The notes under the pieces were generated by a model. It was given only the letters and a program-made list of their open reading frames with translations. It was not told the origin of the DNA and made no database searches. A DNA stretch of 46,528 nucleotides from Actinomycetota bacterium (GTDB taxonomy: Bacteria > Actinomycetota > Acidimicrobiia > Acidimicrobiales > MedAcidi-G1). The stretch is taken from assembly GCA_014381745.1 (NCBI GenBank), contig JACNLA010000031.1, positions 1 through 46,528 on the forward strand, given 5' to 3'. The number at the start of each line of letters is the position of its first letter. Position 1 is the stretch's first letter. Shown piece after piece: positions 8,651 to 17,167 of this stretch. The position numbers and the translations under genes are program-made.

Positions 8651-9319
8651 ATGACCTCATCGACACTCCACAAGTCCAGATCGGCCGAACGGGCGCTGCA
8701 CCTTCTCGACGCCGTGGTCACAGCCGGAAGCATCAGCCTCGGCGACGCCGCGAAGTCGCTCGACCTTCCCACCAGCACCGCCCTACGTCACCTCAAGGCG
8801 CTTGAACACGACGGTTACCTGGACCGCGACACCCACGGCATGTTCAGCGTCGGGCCCACCTTTCTGCGACTGGCCCTTACCTCGCTCCGGGAAGGTCCAG
8901 CGGCACACCTCACAACTGCCGCAAGGCCGCATCTGGACCGGCTGGCCGAGGCAACCGGCGAATCCGCCTACCTGGCGGTACGTGAACGGTCCAGGGCCGT
9001 GTACATCGCAACCGCCGAGAGCACCCGGGCCATCCGCCACGTCGGCTGGGTCGGAAGAACCGTTCCACTCAAGGGCACAGCCGTTGGCGCCACCCTCACA
9101 GGTGACGGAGAACCAGCCGTCCTACGCAACACCGGGAGCGTCGAACCAGACGTGGCAGCAGCCGTCGCACCGGTCATCGGCCCCGACGGAACGGTCATCG
9201 CAGCAATCTCGGTGCTCGGCCCCTCCTCCCGGCTCGACGACTCCTCAACCGACACCGTGACCACCGCTGTGCTGGCCGCAGCCGAGTCCCTCAGCCACGA
9301 CCTCCGAGGCCCCAAATGA
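8651..9319 (+). CDS. hutR: IclR-family regulator of histidine use
   Basis: The 222-aa protein has an N-terminal winged helix-turn-helix (SAERALHLLDAVV, then DAAKSLDLPTSTALRHLKALEHDGYL, about 10-60). An IclR effector-binding domain follows (RPHLDRLAEATGESAYLAVRERSRAVYIA, HVGWVGRTVPLKGTAVG). IclR proteins repress or activate catabolic genes in response to a pathway metabolite, here presumably urocanate or a related compound. The C-terminal domain is slightly short for the family (usual total about 250). The gene overlaps hutH by 4 nt (ATGA) and faces the hutU operon across a palindrome. The symbol reflects context only. Confidence 0.88.
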   Translation: MTSSTLHKSRSAERALHLLDAVVTAGSISLGDAAKSLDLPTSTALRHLKALEHDGYLDRDTHGMFSVGPTFLRLALTSLREGPAAHLTTAARPHLDRLAEATGESAYLAVRERSRAVYIATAESTRAIRHVGWVGRTVPLKGTAVGATLTGDGEPAVLRNTGSVEPDVAAAVAPVIGPDGTVIAAISVLGPSSRLDDSSTDTVTTAVLAAAESLSHDLRGPK

Positions 9320-10842
9320 CCATCAGCCTCGACGGCCCCGGCGTCACCATCGCCGACGTGGTGGCGGTGGCCCGCAACCACGAACCGGCAACCCTCACCG
9401 ACGGCGCCACCGCACGCATGACGGTGGCACGCGACATCGTCGAGACGCTCGCAGAAGGCGACCCCACCTACGGGGTGTCAACCGGCTTCGGCGCCCTGGC
9501 AACGATCACCATCGCACCAGAGCGACGGGCCGACCTGCAGGCCTCCCTAGTTCGCTCACATGCGGCAGGTATGGGCCCGACCATCGAACAAGAGGCCGTA
9601 AGGGCAATGGTCTTCCTGCGGGCACGAACCCTGGCGCTGGGCAACAGCGGCGCCCGACCAATCGTTGCCGAAGGTCTCCTAAACCTGATCAACGCCGGAA
9701 TCACACCGATCGTCCCCGAACACGGCTCCCTCGGGGCCAGCGGCGACCTGGCACCCCTAGCCCATGCAGCCCTGGCGCTGATGGGCGAAGGCGAGGTCGA
9801 GGTCAACGGAGCAGTTGTCCACGCCTCAGAGGCACTGGCGACCGCCGGCCTGTCGCCGGTCACGCTGGCCGACAAGGAGGGCCTCGCCCTGACCAACGGA
9901 ACCGACGGCATCCTCGGAATGCTCTGTCTTGCATGCCACGACGCCGGCCGCCTGCTCACCCAGGCCGACATAACCGCCGCCATGACGGTCGAAGGCCTGC
10001 TGGCTACCGACCGAGCCTTCGCCGCCGACCTGATCGCACTACGTCCCCACCCCGGGCAGACGGCAAGCGCAGCCAACCTGCGTTCCCTCCTGGCCGGCTC
10101 CCCGATAGTCGCCAGCCACCGCGACGACGACCTGAGGGTCCAGGACGCCTACTCGATCCGCTGCACTCCCCAGGTCAACGGGGCCGCACGCGACACCCTG
10201 GCCTTCGCAACGACCACCGCCACAACGGAGTTGGCGTCTGCCATTGACAACCCGATGGTCCTCCCGGACGGACGGGTTGAATCCTGTGGCAACTTCCATG
10301 GAGCACCCCTCGGGTTCGCTGCCGACTTCCTGACAATCGCCCTCGCCGAGGTGGGTGCCGTTGCCGAGCGACGCATCGACAGGCTGCTTGACCACACCAG
10401 GTCACACGGCCTGCCACCGTTCCTCGCAGACGACCCCGGCGTCGACAGCGGAATGATGATCGGCCAGTACACGGCTGCTGCAATGTGTGCCGAGAACCGC
10501 CGCCTGGCCGCCCCCGCCAGCGTCGACTCACTGCCCACGTCAGGCATGCAGGAGGACCACGTTTCCATGGCCTGGGGTGCGGTCAGGAAGCTACGACGCG
10601 TTGTCGACAACCTGCGCCGGATACTGGCGGTGGAGATGACGGTCAGCGCCAGGGCAATAGACCTGCGTCAGCCGCTCCTACCGGCAGCGGGAACAGGTGC
10701 AGCACTCGCAACACTCCGGAGCGAGGTCGCCGGTCCTGGACCCGATCGGTTCCTTGCTCCCGAGTTGGCCAGAGCAGAGAAACTCCTCGTCTCCGAGGGG
10801 CTGACGGCCACCGTCGAGATGGAGACGGGCCCACTGGCCTGA
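9316..10842 (+). CDS. hutH: Histidine ammonia-lyase
   Basis: HutH removes ammonia from L-histidine to give urocanate, the entry step of the pathway. The 508-aa protein contains the Ala141-Ser142-Gly143 triad in GSLGASGDLAPLAH, which cyclises by itself into the MIO electrophile. It also has Tyr52 in the YGVSTGFG loop, LTNGTDG and the QDAYSIRCTPQV motif. Length and order are typical. It is co-translated with the IclR regulator through an ATGA overlap, so the entry enzyme and the sensor are made together while the other enzymes lie on the opposite strand. The last residues (METGPLA) are normal for the family. Confidence 0.97.
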   Translation: MTISLDGPGVTIADVVAVARNHEPATLTDGATARMTVARDIVETLAEGDPTYGVSTGFGALATITIAPERRADLQASLVRSHAAGMGPTIEQEAVRAMVFLRARTLALGNSGARPIVAEGLLNLINAGITPIVPEHGSLGASGDLAPLAHAALALMGEGEVEVNGAVVHASEALATAGLSPVTLADKEGLALTNGTDGILGMLCLACHDAGRLLTQADITAAMTVEGLLATDRAFAADLIALRPHPGQTASAANLRSLLAGSPIVASHRDDDLRVQDAYSIRCTPQVNGAARDTLAFATTTATTELASAIDNPMVLPDGRVESCGNFHGAPLGFAADFLTIALAEVGAVAERRIDRLLDHTRSHGLPPFLADDPGVDSGMMIGQYTAAAMCAENRRLAAPASVDSLPTSGMQEDHVSMAWGAVRKLRRVVDNLRRILAVEMTVSARAIDLRQPLLPAAGTGAALATLRSEVAGPGPDRFLAPELARAEKLLVSEGLTATVEMETGPLA

Positions 10843-10894
10843 GTAGCGGGGTCCGAACCGGTCAGCCATCACAAGGCTCGCCTACGCTCCTTTG

Positions 10895-12145
10895 ATGGAC
10901 AAGAGGCCCCTCGTCCGCGACCACGTGGACGTCGACCTATGGGACCCGGCAACCTTCGCCGCAGGCATCCCCTACGACGACTTTGCCGTCCTCCGGGCCG
11001 AAGCGCCGGTCGCATGGCACGAAGAGCACCCCCGACGCGAGGGCGGAAGGTCTGGCCCGGGCTTCTGGTGCATTACGACCCACGCAGACATCCAGACCGT
11101 ATCGAGCCAGCCCGAAGTGTTCTCGTCGTGGCTGGGTGGCTTCACGGGAGCCGACATCGGCGGTGCAGTCCTCGACGAGACACGCCTCAACCTCATGGGC
11201 ATGGACCCACCCGACCACACGGCGTTTCGACGTTCCATCAGAGCCCCGTTCGGACCAAGGGTCACCAGCGACCTGGGCCGGGTGGTCGGCGAGTTCGCCA
11301 GCGGAATCATGGACGAGGTCGAACCCCTCGGAGAGGTCGACTTCGTGGAGGCCATCGCATCCGAGCTGCCGCTGCTGACCCTCTCCCACCTGTTGGGGGT
11401 ACCTGCCCGGGACCGAAGGCTTTTCTACGACTGGTCCAACCGCATCATCGGCAACCACGACCCCGACTACGGCGGAACGGTCGGGGACTTCCTCGAGGCA
11501 AAGGATGCCCTCTTCGCATACGGTCGCAGCGTCATCGCCGACAAGCGCCAGAACCCCGACGACGGCCTGGTCAGCACCTTCGTGCAGAGCAAGGTCGACG
11601 GTGTACCCCTGGACGACGAGCGAATCATCCTGCTCTGGTTCCTGCTGCTGATCGCCGGCAACGAGACGACCAGATCATCGCTTACCGGTGCAATGGAGAT
11701 GCTCGCCGCCTTCCCCGAACAACGCTCCGTGCTGATGGAGGACCTCGACGCAAAGCTGCCGGGCTTCATCGAGGAATCGCTGCGATTCACCAACCCCGTA
11801 CTGCACTTTCGGCGCACCGCCACCAGCGACGTGGAGTTGAACGGCGCCCCTATCAGCGCTGGCGACAAGGTCATCCTGTGGTATCCATCGGCAAACAGGG
11901 ATGAAGCGGTGTTCGACAAACCCGACCGGTTCGACCCCACCAGGTCACCGAACCTGCACGTCTCCTTTGGCTTTGGCACCCACTTCTGCCTTGGCGCAAG
12001 GGTTGGGCGCCTACAGGTCGAGGTGATGCTGCGCGAGATGCTCACGCGCATACCCGACATTGACGTCGTGGTGCCCGCTCGGCGGGCCCACTCGACCTTT
12101 TTGAACAGCCCCAAATCTCTCGGAGTCCGCTTCACGCCTGCCTAA
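10895..12145 (+). CDS. Cytochrome P450
   Basis: A 416-aa soluble bacterial P450. The I-helix oxygen-activation motif AGNETT, the K-helix EESLR (ExxR) and the haem-binding loop FGFGTHFCLGA with its Cys ligand are all present. The N-terminal MGMDPPDHTAFRRSI is also typical. It resembles actinobacterial P450s of the CYP125/142 type that act on sterol side chains and lipids, but I cannot assign a substrate. No ferredoxin or ferredoxin reductase gene lies beside it, so electron partners must come from elsewhere. The ATG at 10895 is preferred over a TTG one codon earlier. It stands 52 nt after hutH and 49 nt before the ATP-grasp gene. Confidence 0.92.
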   Translation: MDKRPLVRDHVDVDLWDPATFAAGIPYDDFAVLRAEAPVAWHEEHPRREGGRSGPGFWCITTHADIQTVSSQPEVFSSWLGGFTGADIGGAVLDETRLNLMGMDPPDHTAFRRSIRAPFGPRVTSDLGRVVGEFASGIMDEVEPLGEVDFVEAIASELPLLTLSHLLGVPARDRRLFYDWSNRIIGNHDPDYGGTVGDFLEAKDALFAYGRSVIADKRQNPDDGLVSTFVQSKVDGVPLDDERIILLWFLLLIAGNETTRSSLTGAMEMLAAFPEQRSVLMEDLDAKLPGFIEESLRFTNPVLHFRRTATSDVELNGAPISAGDKVILWYPSANRDEAVFDKPDRFDPTRSPNLHVSFGFGTHFCLGARVGRLQVEVMLREMLTRIPDIDVVVPARRAHSTFLNSPKSLGVRFTPA

Positions 12146-12194
12146 ACAGATCCGGCCCGAAGCCCGTCACCTGCATCTGGGCTACGTTCACCCT

Positions 12195-13664
12195 GTGACA
12201 GGCGGACTCTTCGGGGACTACGACAGGGGCGGGTTCTTTGACGAGGCCATAGGCGAAGACGGCGCCGCAAGGGAAGGCCAGGAAAACCTCGTCTCCTGGT
12301 TCGATGCCCTGACCGCTGACGACCTGCGCTACCACTCGACGCTCCGCGACGACCTCCTCTTGAGCCGTGGCATCACCTTCACCGTCTACGGGGAGTCCCA
12401 GGGCATCGAGAGAACCTGGCCCATGGACCTCTTCCCACGGGTAATCGCGTCCGACGAGTGGGCGGTACTCGAACAGGGTCTCGCCCAGAGAGTGAACGCC
12501 CTAAACCGCTTCCTCGAGGACCTCTACGTGGGCGAACAGGCAATCCTCGAGGACGGCGTCGTCCCACGCTGGCTGGTCATGTCATCAGCAGGCTTCGAGC
12601 GCGAGGCGTTCAACGTGGCCGTACCCAACGGTGCGCGCTGCCTCGTCTCGGGAATCGACATCGTGCGTGGAGGCGACGGCCAGTTCATCGTCCTCGAGGA
12701 CAACCTGCGCAACCCGTCAGGTGTCAGCTATGTACTGGAGAACCGGGCGACCATGGCCCGGGTGCTGACCGGTGCATTCGATGAGATGGCGATCCGCTCG
12801 GTCGACCACTACGGCCGATCCCTGGTAGCAGCGCTCAAGCATGCGGCTCCACCAGCAGCCGGTGACGACCCGGTTGTCTGCGTGCTCACCCCAGGGATCT
12901 ACAACTCCGCCTACTTCGAACACGCCTTTCTGGCCCGCCAGATGGGGGTCGAGTTGGTCGAGGGCCGAGACCTGGTCGTTGACGACCACGTCGTGGCTAT
13001 GCGAACTACTGGAGGTTTACGCAAGGTCGATGTCATCTACAGGCGCATCGACGACCACTTCCTTGACCCGGCCGTGTTCGACACGGGTTCCACGCTCGGC
13101 GTTCCGGGTCTCATGGCAGCCGTACGGGCCGGCACGGTCACCGTGTCCAACGCCGTCGGCAACGGCGTCGCCGACGACAAGGCCGTGTACCCGTACGTTC
13201 CAGCCATGATCGAGTACTACCTGGGCGAAGAGGCGATCCTGCCCAACGCCACCACCTACGTGCTCTGGGATGAAGACCAACGGGCTGCAGCCCTTGACCG
13301 GGCCGACGAGTTGGTCTGGAAACCGGTCGCAGAATCAGGTGGCTACGGCATCGTCATCGGCCCCTCGGCCACAGACGAGGAGTTGGCCGGCATCCGGACA
13401 ACGGTTGAGGCCGACCCCCGTGGGTGGATAGCCCAGGAGGTAGTGCAGCTGAGCCGTGTCCCCAGCTGTGTCGACGGTGGCCTCGAAGGCCGCCACGTGG
13501 ATCTACGCCCCTTCATCCTGACCGGTGAGTCCATCGAGGTGCTGCCAGGTGGTCTCACCCGGGTCGCCATGCGAAAGGGCTCGCTGATCGTGAACTCCTC
13601 CCAGGGTGGCGGTTCCAAGGACACATGGGTTCTCGACGACGAGCCCACCGGGGCCACAGGCTGA
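12195..13664 (+). CDS. Circularly permuted ATP-grasp type 2 protein
   Basis: The 489-aa protein belongs to the circularly permuted ATP-grasp group (DUF404/DUF407). Landmarks are LSRGITFTVYGESQGIERTWPMDLFPRVI at the N-terminus, RVNALNRFLEDLYVGEQ, IVLEDNLRNPSGVSYVLENR, LTPGIYNSAYFEH and VWKPVAESGGYG, and near the end RPFILTG and VAMRKGSLIVNSSQGGGSKDTWV. ATP-grasp enzymes ligate a carboxylate to an amine, so a peptide- or amide-forming role is likely; the substrate is unknown. The GTG start has almost no leader. The stop is fused to the next start as TGATG, so the three cassette genes are translated together. Confidence 0.93.
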   Translation: MTGGLFGDYDRGGFFDEAIGEDGAAREGQENLVSWFDALTADDLRYHSTLRDDLLLSRGITFTVYGESQGIERTWPMDLFPRVIASDEWAVLEQGLAQRVNALNRFLEDLYVGEQAILEDGVVPRWLVMSSAGFEREAFNVAVPNGARCLVSGIDIVRGGDGQFIVLEDNLRNPSGVSYVLENRATMARVLTGAFDEMAIRSVDHYGRSLVAALKHAAPPAAGDDPVVCVLTPGIYNSAYFEHAFLARQMGVELVEGRDLVVDDHVVAMRTTGGLRKVDVIYRRIDDHFLDPAVFDTGSTLGVPGLMAAVRAGTVTVSNAVGNGVADDKAVYPYVPAMIEYYLGEEAILPNATTYVLWDEDQRAAALDRADELVWKPVAESGGYGIVIGPSATDEELAGIRTTVEADPRGWIAQEVVQLSRVPSCVDGGLEGRHVDLRPFILTGESIEVLPGGLTRVAMRKGSLIVNSSQGGGSKDTWVLDDEPTGATG

Positions 13665-14629
13665 TGCTGGCCAGACACGCCGAGAGCCTCTTCTGGGCAG
13701 GCCGCTACCTGGAAAGGGCCGAGGACACCGCCAGAATTTTGGACGCCACCCAGCACGCCACCATCATCAGGCCCGACGCCGCAACACAGTGGGAAGACCT
13801 TCTCACCGTCCTGCGCATCAACAAGGAGTTCGAGGCCACCGGCAACGAGGTCGACTGGCGCGGGGTCGGCAACTTCCTGGTCGCAGATCCCGAGAACCCC
13901 GGATCCATCGCCTCGGCAGTCCAGACCGCCCGAGAAAACCTTCGAAGCGTCAGGGAACAGTTGCCGAGCGAGGTGTGGGAAACAGCCAACCGATTCCACC
14001 TGGAGTTGTCGTCACATGACCTGGCCGCCGACCTCGACGGTGAGCCCTACACCCTGTTCGACCTGATCAAGACCCACTGCCAGACGGTTTCAGGTGCCAT
14101 CGAGCAGAACATGCCCAGAAGCGACGGCTACCGGTTCCTCACCATCGGCGTCCTCATCGAGCGGGCGTTGATGACCTCGAGGCTGCTCAGCATCCGATGG
14201 GGACACATGGCATCGGGAGCCTTCGAGGATGCCATGCTCACCCTCTCCTCGGTTTCAGCGGTCGAGGCGTTCCGACGTCGCCATCAGTCCACGACGGATC
14301 CGGTGGCCATCTCGTCATTCCTGCTCCGTGACGCCCTGTTCCCAAGGAGCACCCTCTACTGCCTGTCCAGAGCCGAACTGCTGCTCGACAACCTGGTGGA
14401 CCGCGTTCCCGGTCGCGGTCGGACCGAGACCGTTCTCGGGCGTGTCAGATCCAGCCTCGAGTTCGCCGAACTCGACGAGGGCGCCGTCGATATCCCGGCC
14501 TTCTGCGCCGAGCTGGACGACGGAATCCGTCAGGTCGCCGATGTCATGGCCCGGCAGTATTTTCGCAACGTGGACCAGGTCAACATCAGGCCACAGGTCA
14601 CCGTGGTGTCGGTGGGAGGGAGACGGTGA
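13664..14629 (+). CDS. Alpha-E domain protein
   Basis: The product starts MLARHAESLFWAGRYLERAEDTARILD, which is the alpha-E domain signature, and is all-helical over about 321 aa. Later landmarks are RSVREQLPSEVWETANR, HDLYxLxxxIK-like FDLIKTHCQTVSGAIEQ and GRxIERALMTSRLL-like IGVLIERALMTSRLL. The frame is open further upstream, but the ATG at 13664 gives the conserved start and a TGATG junction with the ATP-grasp gene. Alpha-E proteins are regular partners of circularly permuted ATP-grasp and transglutaminase-like proteins; their biochemical role is unproven. The stop overlaps the next start by 4 nt. Confidence 0.92.
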   Translation: MLARHAESLFWAGRYLERAEDTARILDATQHATIIRPDAATQWEDLLTVLRINKEFEATGNEVDWRGVGNFLVADPENPGSIASAVQTARENLRSVREQLPSEVWETANRFHLELSSHDLAADLDGEPYTLFDLIKTHCQTVSGAIEQNMPRSDGYRFLTIGVLIERALMTSRLLSIRWGHMASGAFEDAMLTLSSVSAVEAFRRRHQSTTDPVAISSFLLRDALFPRSTLYCLSRAELLLDNLVDRVPGRGRTETVLGRVRSSLEFAELDEGAVDIPAFCAELDDGIRQVADVMARQYFRNVDQVNIRPQVTVVSVGGRR

Positions 14630-15567
14630 GGCTCGACATCTCCAACCGAACCCTCTACCGCTTCGACGACGTGGTCCGCGAGTCGCAAAACGAGGTCCGT
14701 ACCTGTCCCACCAGCGACAGCCGCCAACACCTCATCGCCTACCGGTTAAGCCTTGCCCCGTCCTGCCGGGCGCTGGCCTTCTACGACTACTGGGGGACCC
14801 GCGTCGATGCCTTCGGGATCCGCGAACCGCACATCTCCATGGAGATCGTCGCCGAAGCCGCCGTGGAGACCAGCGAAGCTGAGCCCCGGCCTGCACCGAG
14901 CCCATGGGATGGACTCGACGAGCCGGGCTTTCGGGAACTCCACCTCGAGTACCTGGAGAGGACACCCCACGCCGACTGGGGAGATCGTGTGGCCGAAGCC
15001 GGCATGGAGGCACGGGTGGGAGACGATCTGGTTGCCACGGTTGTCGGCGTCCACGACCTGGTCCGTGAACGCATGAAGTACGAGACCGGCTCGACCCACA
15101 TAGGCATCAACGTCGACAAGGTGCTGTCAGACGGACACGGGGTATGCCAGGACTTCGCGCACCTCTCGGTCTCCATCTGCCGGAGCCTCGAGATACCGGC
15201 ACGCTACGTGTCCGGCTACCTCTTCACGGCAAGCGACGACACCGGCGACGACGTGGACGGAGACGTTGTTGACGTAGAGACGCACGCTTGGTTCGAGGCC
15301 GCCATACCCGGGCAGGGCTGGATGGCGATGGACCCCACCAACGGCCATGCCGTCGGCCCGCGACACGTCAAGATCGGCCACGGCCGCGACTACGACGACG
15401 TACCACCACTACGGGGATCGGTGTCAGGCGAAGCCGGAACCGAGGTCGAGACCAGCGTCGAGATCCGACGGATGGATCCCTCACATCAGGCAACCGTGGT
15501 CCAGCCACCGCTGACCCACGCAGACATGGAACACCAGATGTTCCAGTCCCAGCAACAGCAGCAGTAG
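14626..15567 (+). CDS. Transglutaminase-like cysteine protease-fold protein
   Basis: The 313-aa protein has the bacterial transglutaminase-like N-terminal beta domain (MRLDISNRTLYRFDDVV..., about 1-100) and a transglutaminase core. The catalytic triad is visible: Cys in GHGVCQDFAH, His in VETHAWFEA and Asp in MAMDPTNG. In this cassette the protein is thought to act as a peptidase or transferase on the product of the ATP-grasp ligase. The GTG start overlaps the alpha-E stop. An unusual feature is the Gln-rich C-terminus (QSQQQQQ), which is not part of the domain. It ends 6 nt before a convergent SDR gene. Confidence 0.93.
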   Translation: MRLDISNRTLYRFDDVVRESQNEVRTCPTSDSRQHLIAYRLSLAPSCRALAFYDYWGTRVDAFGIREPHISMEIVAEAAVETSEAEPRPAPSPWDGLDEPGFRELHLEYLERTPHADWGDRVAEAGMEARVGDDLVATVVGVHDLVRERMKYETGSTHIGINVDKVLSDGHGVCQDFAHLSVSICRSLEIPARYVSGYLFTASDDTGDDVDGDVVDVETHAWFEAAIPGQGWMAMDPTNGHAVGPRHVKIGHGRDYDDVPPLRGSVSGEAGTEVETSVEIRRMDPSHQATVVQPPLTHADMEHQMFQSQQQQQ

Positions 15568-15573
15568 GGGCTG

Positions 15574-16329
15574 TCAGCGGGCGGTAAACCCACCGTCAAC
15601 CGGCACGATCGCGCCGGTCATGTAGCTGGCCTCGTCGGACGCAAGGAAGAGCACAACCCGTGCAATCTCCTCAGGTTGTGCCAGACGCTTCACCGGGATG
15701 GTCTCCTCGGCCAGCAGCACCAGGGCGGCCGGGGTCGGTGGCGTGTCGCGCCCCGAAGCAAGCATCGGTGTGTCCACCTCGCCGGGGGCAACGGCGTTGA
15801 CTCGGATTCCATCGTCGGCATGGTCGAGGGCCATCGCACGTGTCAGCTGGTGAACAGCGCCCTTGGACGCGCAGTAAGCGAGCACCCCACTTGCTCCTAC
15901 CCCACCCCAGATGGACCCGAAGTTGACTATCGAACCAGACCCCCTCTCGGCCATCGACCGGACCGCAGCGCGTGACATATAGAAGACGCCGTCCACGTTC
16001 ACCGACATGACCCGTCGCCAGTCGTCATCATCTGTGCCGGAAGCAGCCGCCCTGTGGATCACCCCCGCTGCGTTTACCAACACGTCAACGCAACCGTGTG
16101 TAGCCACCACGGCATCGACCGTGCCATCGCAGAACTCCGGATCGCTGACATCACCAACCAGGGCCGCCACCCCCGTCTCATGAGCCACTCGGCGTGCACC
16201 TGCCTCGTCCCGGTCGACCAGCGTGACCACCGCACCCGCCTCAGTGAACGCCCGTACGGTTGCGGCACCCATGCCGGATGCGCCCCCTGTTACCACGGCG
16301 ACCTTCCCGGCAAGCAAGCCGTCGTTCAC
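15574..16329 (-). CDS. SDR-family oxidoreductase (classical, with substrate loop)
   Basis: The 251-aa protein is a classical short-chain dehydrogenase. It has the nucleotide motif TGGASGMG, NAAG in VLVNAAGVIHR, the catalytic Ser in NFGSIWG, the YCASK form of YxxxK, and the closing SYMTGAIVPVDGGFTAR. The loop VDRDEAG after the second beta strand, with Asp at its end, suggests NAD rather than NADP. The substrate cannot be read from sequence. The GTG start overlaps the stop of the upstream SDR by 4 nt, so the two form an operon, divergent from the DMGDH-like/MttB operon, with which they may share a pathway. Confidence 0.9.
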   Translation of the reverse strand: MNDGLLAGKVAVVTGGASGMGAATVRAFTEAGAVVTLVDRDEAGARRVAHETGVAALVGDVSDPEFCDGTVDAVVATHGCVDVLVNAAGVIHRAAASGTDDDDWRRVMSVNVDGVFYMSRAAVRSMAERGSGSIVNFGSIWGGVGASGVLAYCASKGAVHQLTRAMALDHADDGIRVNAVAPGEVDTPMLASGRDTPPTPAALVLLAEETIPVKRLAQPEEIARVVLFLASDEASYMTGAIVPVDGGFTAR

Positions 16330-17078
16330 TGCTCGGGTCCCTCCACGGGATGGAAGTTGACGCTCCCGTAGGTCTGCTCGGTCGGCTGCAACTCCACCCT
16401 GGCCACGTTCACATACCAGGGTGCATCCAGGGCATACGAGATCGAGGCGGCAACGTCCTCGCTGGTTATCTCGGTGATACCGGTCTCTTTGAACCTGTGC
16501 CGAAGATCCGGGTCGTCGATGGCTGCGTCATAGAACTCTGTGGCAACGCGCCCCGGACAGATCTCGGTCACCCGAACACCGGTTCCGGCCAACTCGAGGC
16601 GGAGGTTCAGTGACAACAGGTGGATTGCGCCCTTGGATGCCCCGTACACACCCGACGTGAGGGGGTAGAGCCCAGCCACGGAACCCACGTTGACGATGTG
16701 CCCGCGTCCCCTCTCGATCATCGACGGCAGCACGGTGCGAACGGCGTGGAGGGCGGCGGTCACGTTGGTCCCAATCGTCTGGTCAACATCGGCGGGGTCG
16801 GCGTCGGTGAGCGACTGGATGGCCCTACCAACCCCGGCGTTGTTGACCAGAATGTCGACCCCCAGCGAACCGAACAGTTCCTCCATGGCGACCGTGTCCC
16901 GAACGTCAAGCACGTGGGTGGTGCAACCGGTAGCCGCGGCTAGGTCAACCAGCCTGTCTTGCCTCCGGGCGACAGCGTGCACGGTCAGACCCCGGGCACA
17001 CAGGTCGGAAACCACGGCGGCCCCGATGCCCGCCGATGCACCCGTCACGAGGGCCGATTCATAGTCACTGATCGTCAT
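16326..17078 (-). CDS. SDR-family oxidoreductase
   Basis: The product is about 250 aa from the ATG at 17078 (MTISDYESALVTGASAGIG). A longer frame reaches 17183 but adds a non-homologous N-terminus and would overlap the divergent DMGDH-like gene. Motifs are TGASAGIG, NNAGVG, NVGSVAG and YGASK, all those needed for catalysis. VARRQDR after strand 2 suggests NADP binding. The protein resembles the YdfG/serine-3-dehydrogenase-like SDRs (ICPGRVATEFYDAAI). The substrate is unknown. It is the first gene of a two-gene operon facing away from the methylamine genes. Confidence 0.88.
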   Translation of the reverse strand: MTISDYESALVTGASAGIGAAVVSDLCARGLTVHAVARRQDRLVDLAAATGCTTHVLDVRDTVAMEELFGSLGVDILVNNAGVGRAIQSLTDADPADVDQTIGTNVTAALHAVRTVLPSMIERGRGHIVNVGSVAGLYPLTSGVYGASKGAIHLLSLNLRLELAGTGVRVTEICPGRVATEFYDAAIDDPDLRHRFKETGITEITSEDVAASISYALDAPWYVNVARVELQPTEQTYGSVNFHPVEGPEQ

Positions 17079-17167
17079 GGACGACAACCGTAGACTGCCG
17101 GGAACAGCAACTTCCAAGGTCTGCCAAGGTGTACCTTCTCGCCCAGCGAAACACGTGGAGGTGACCC

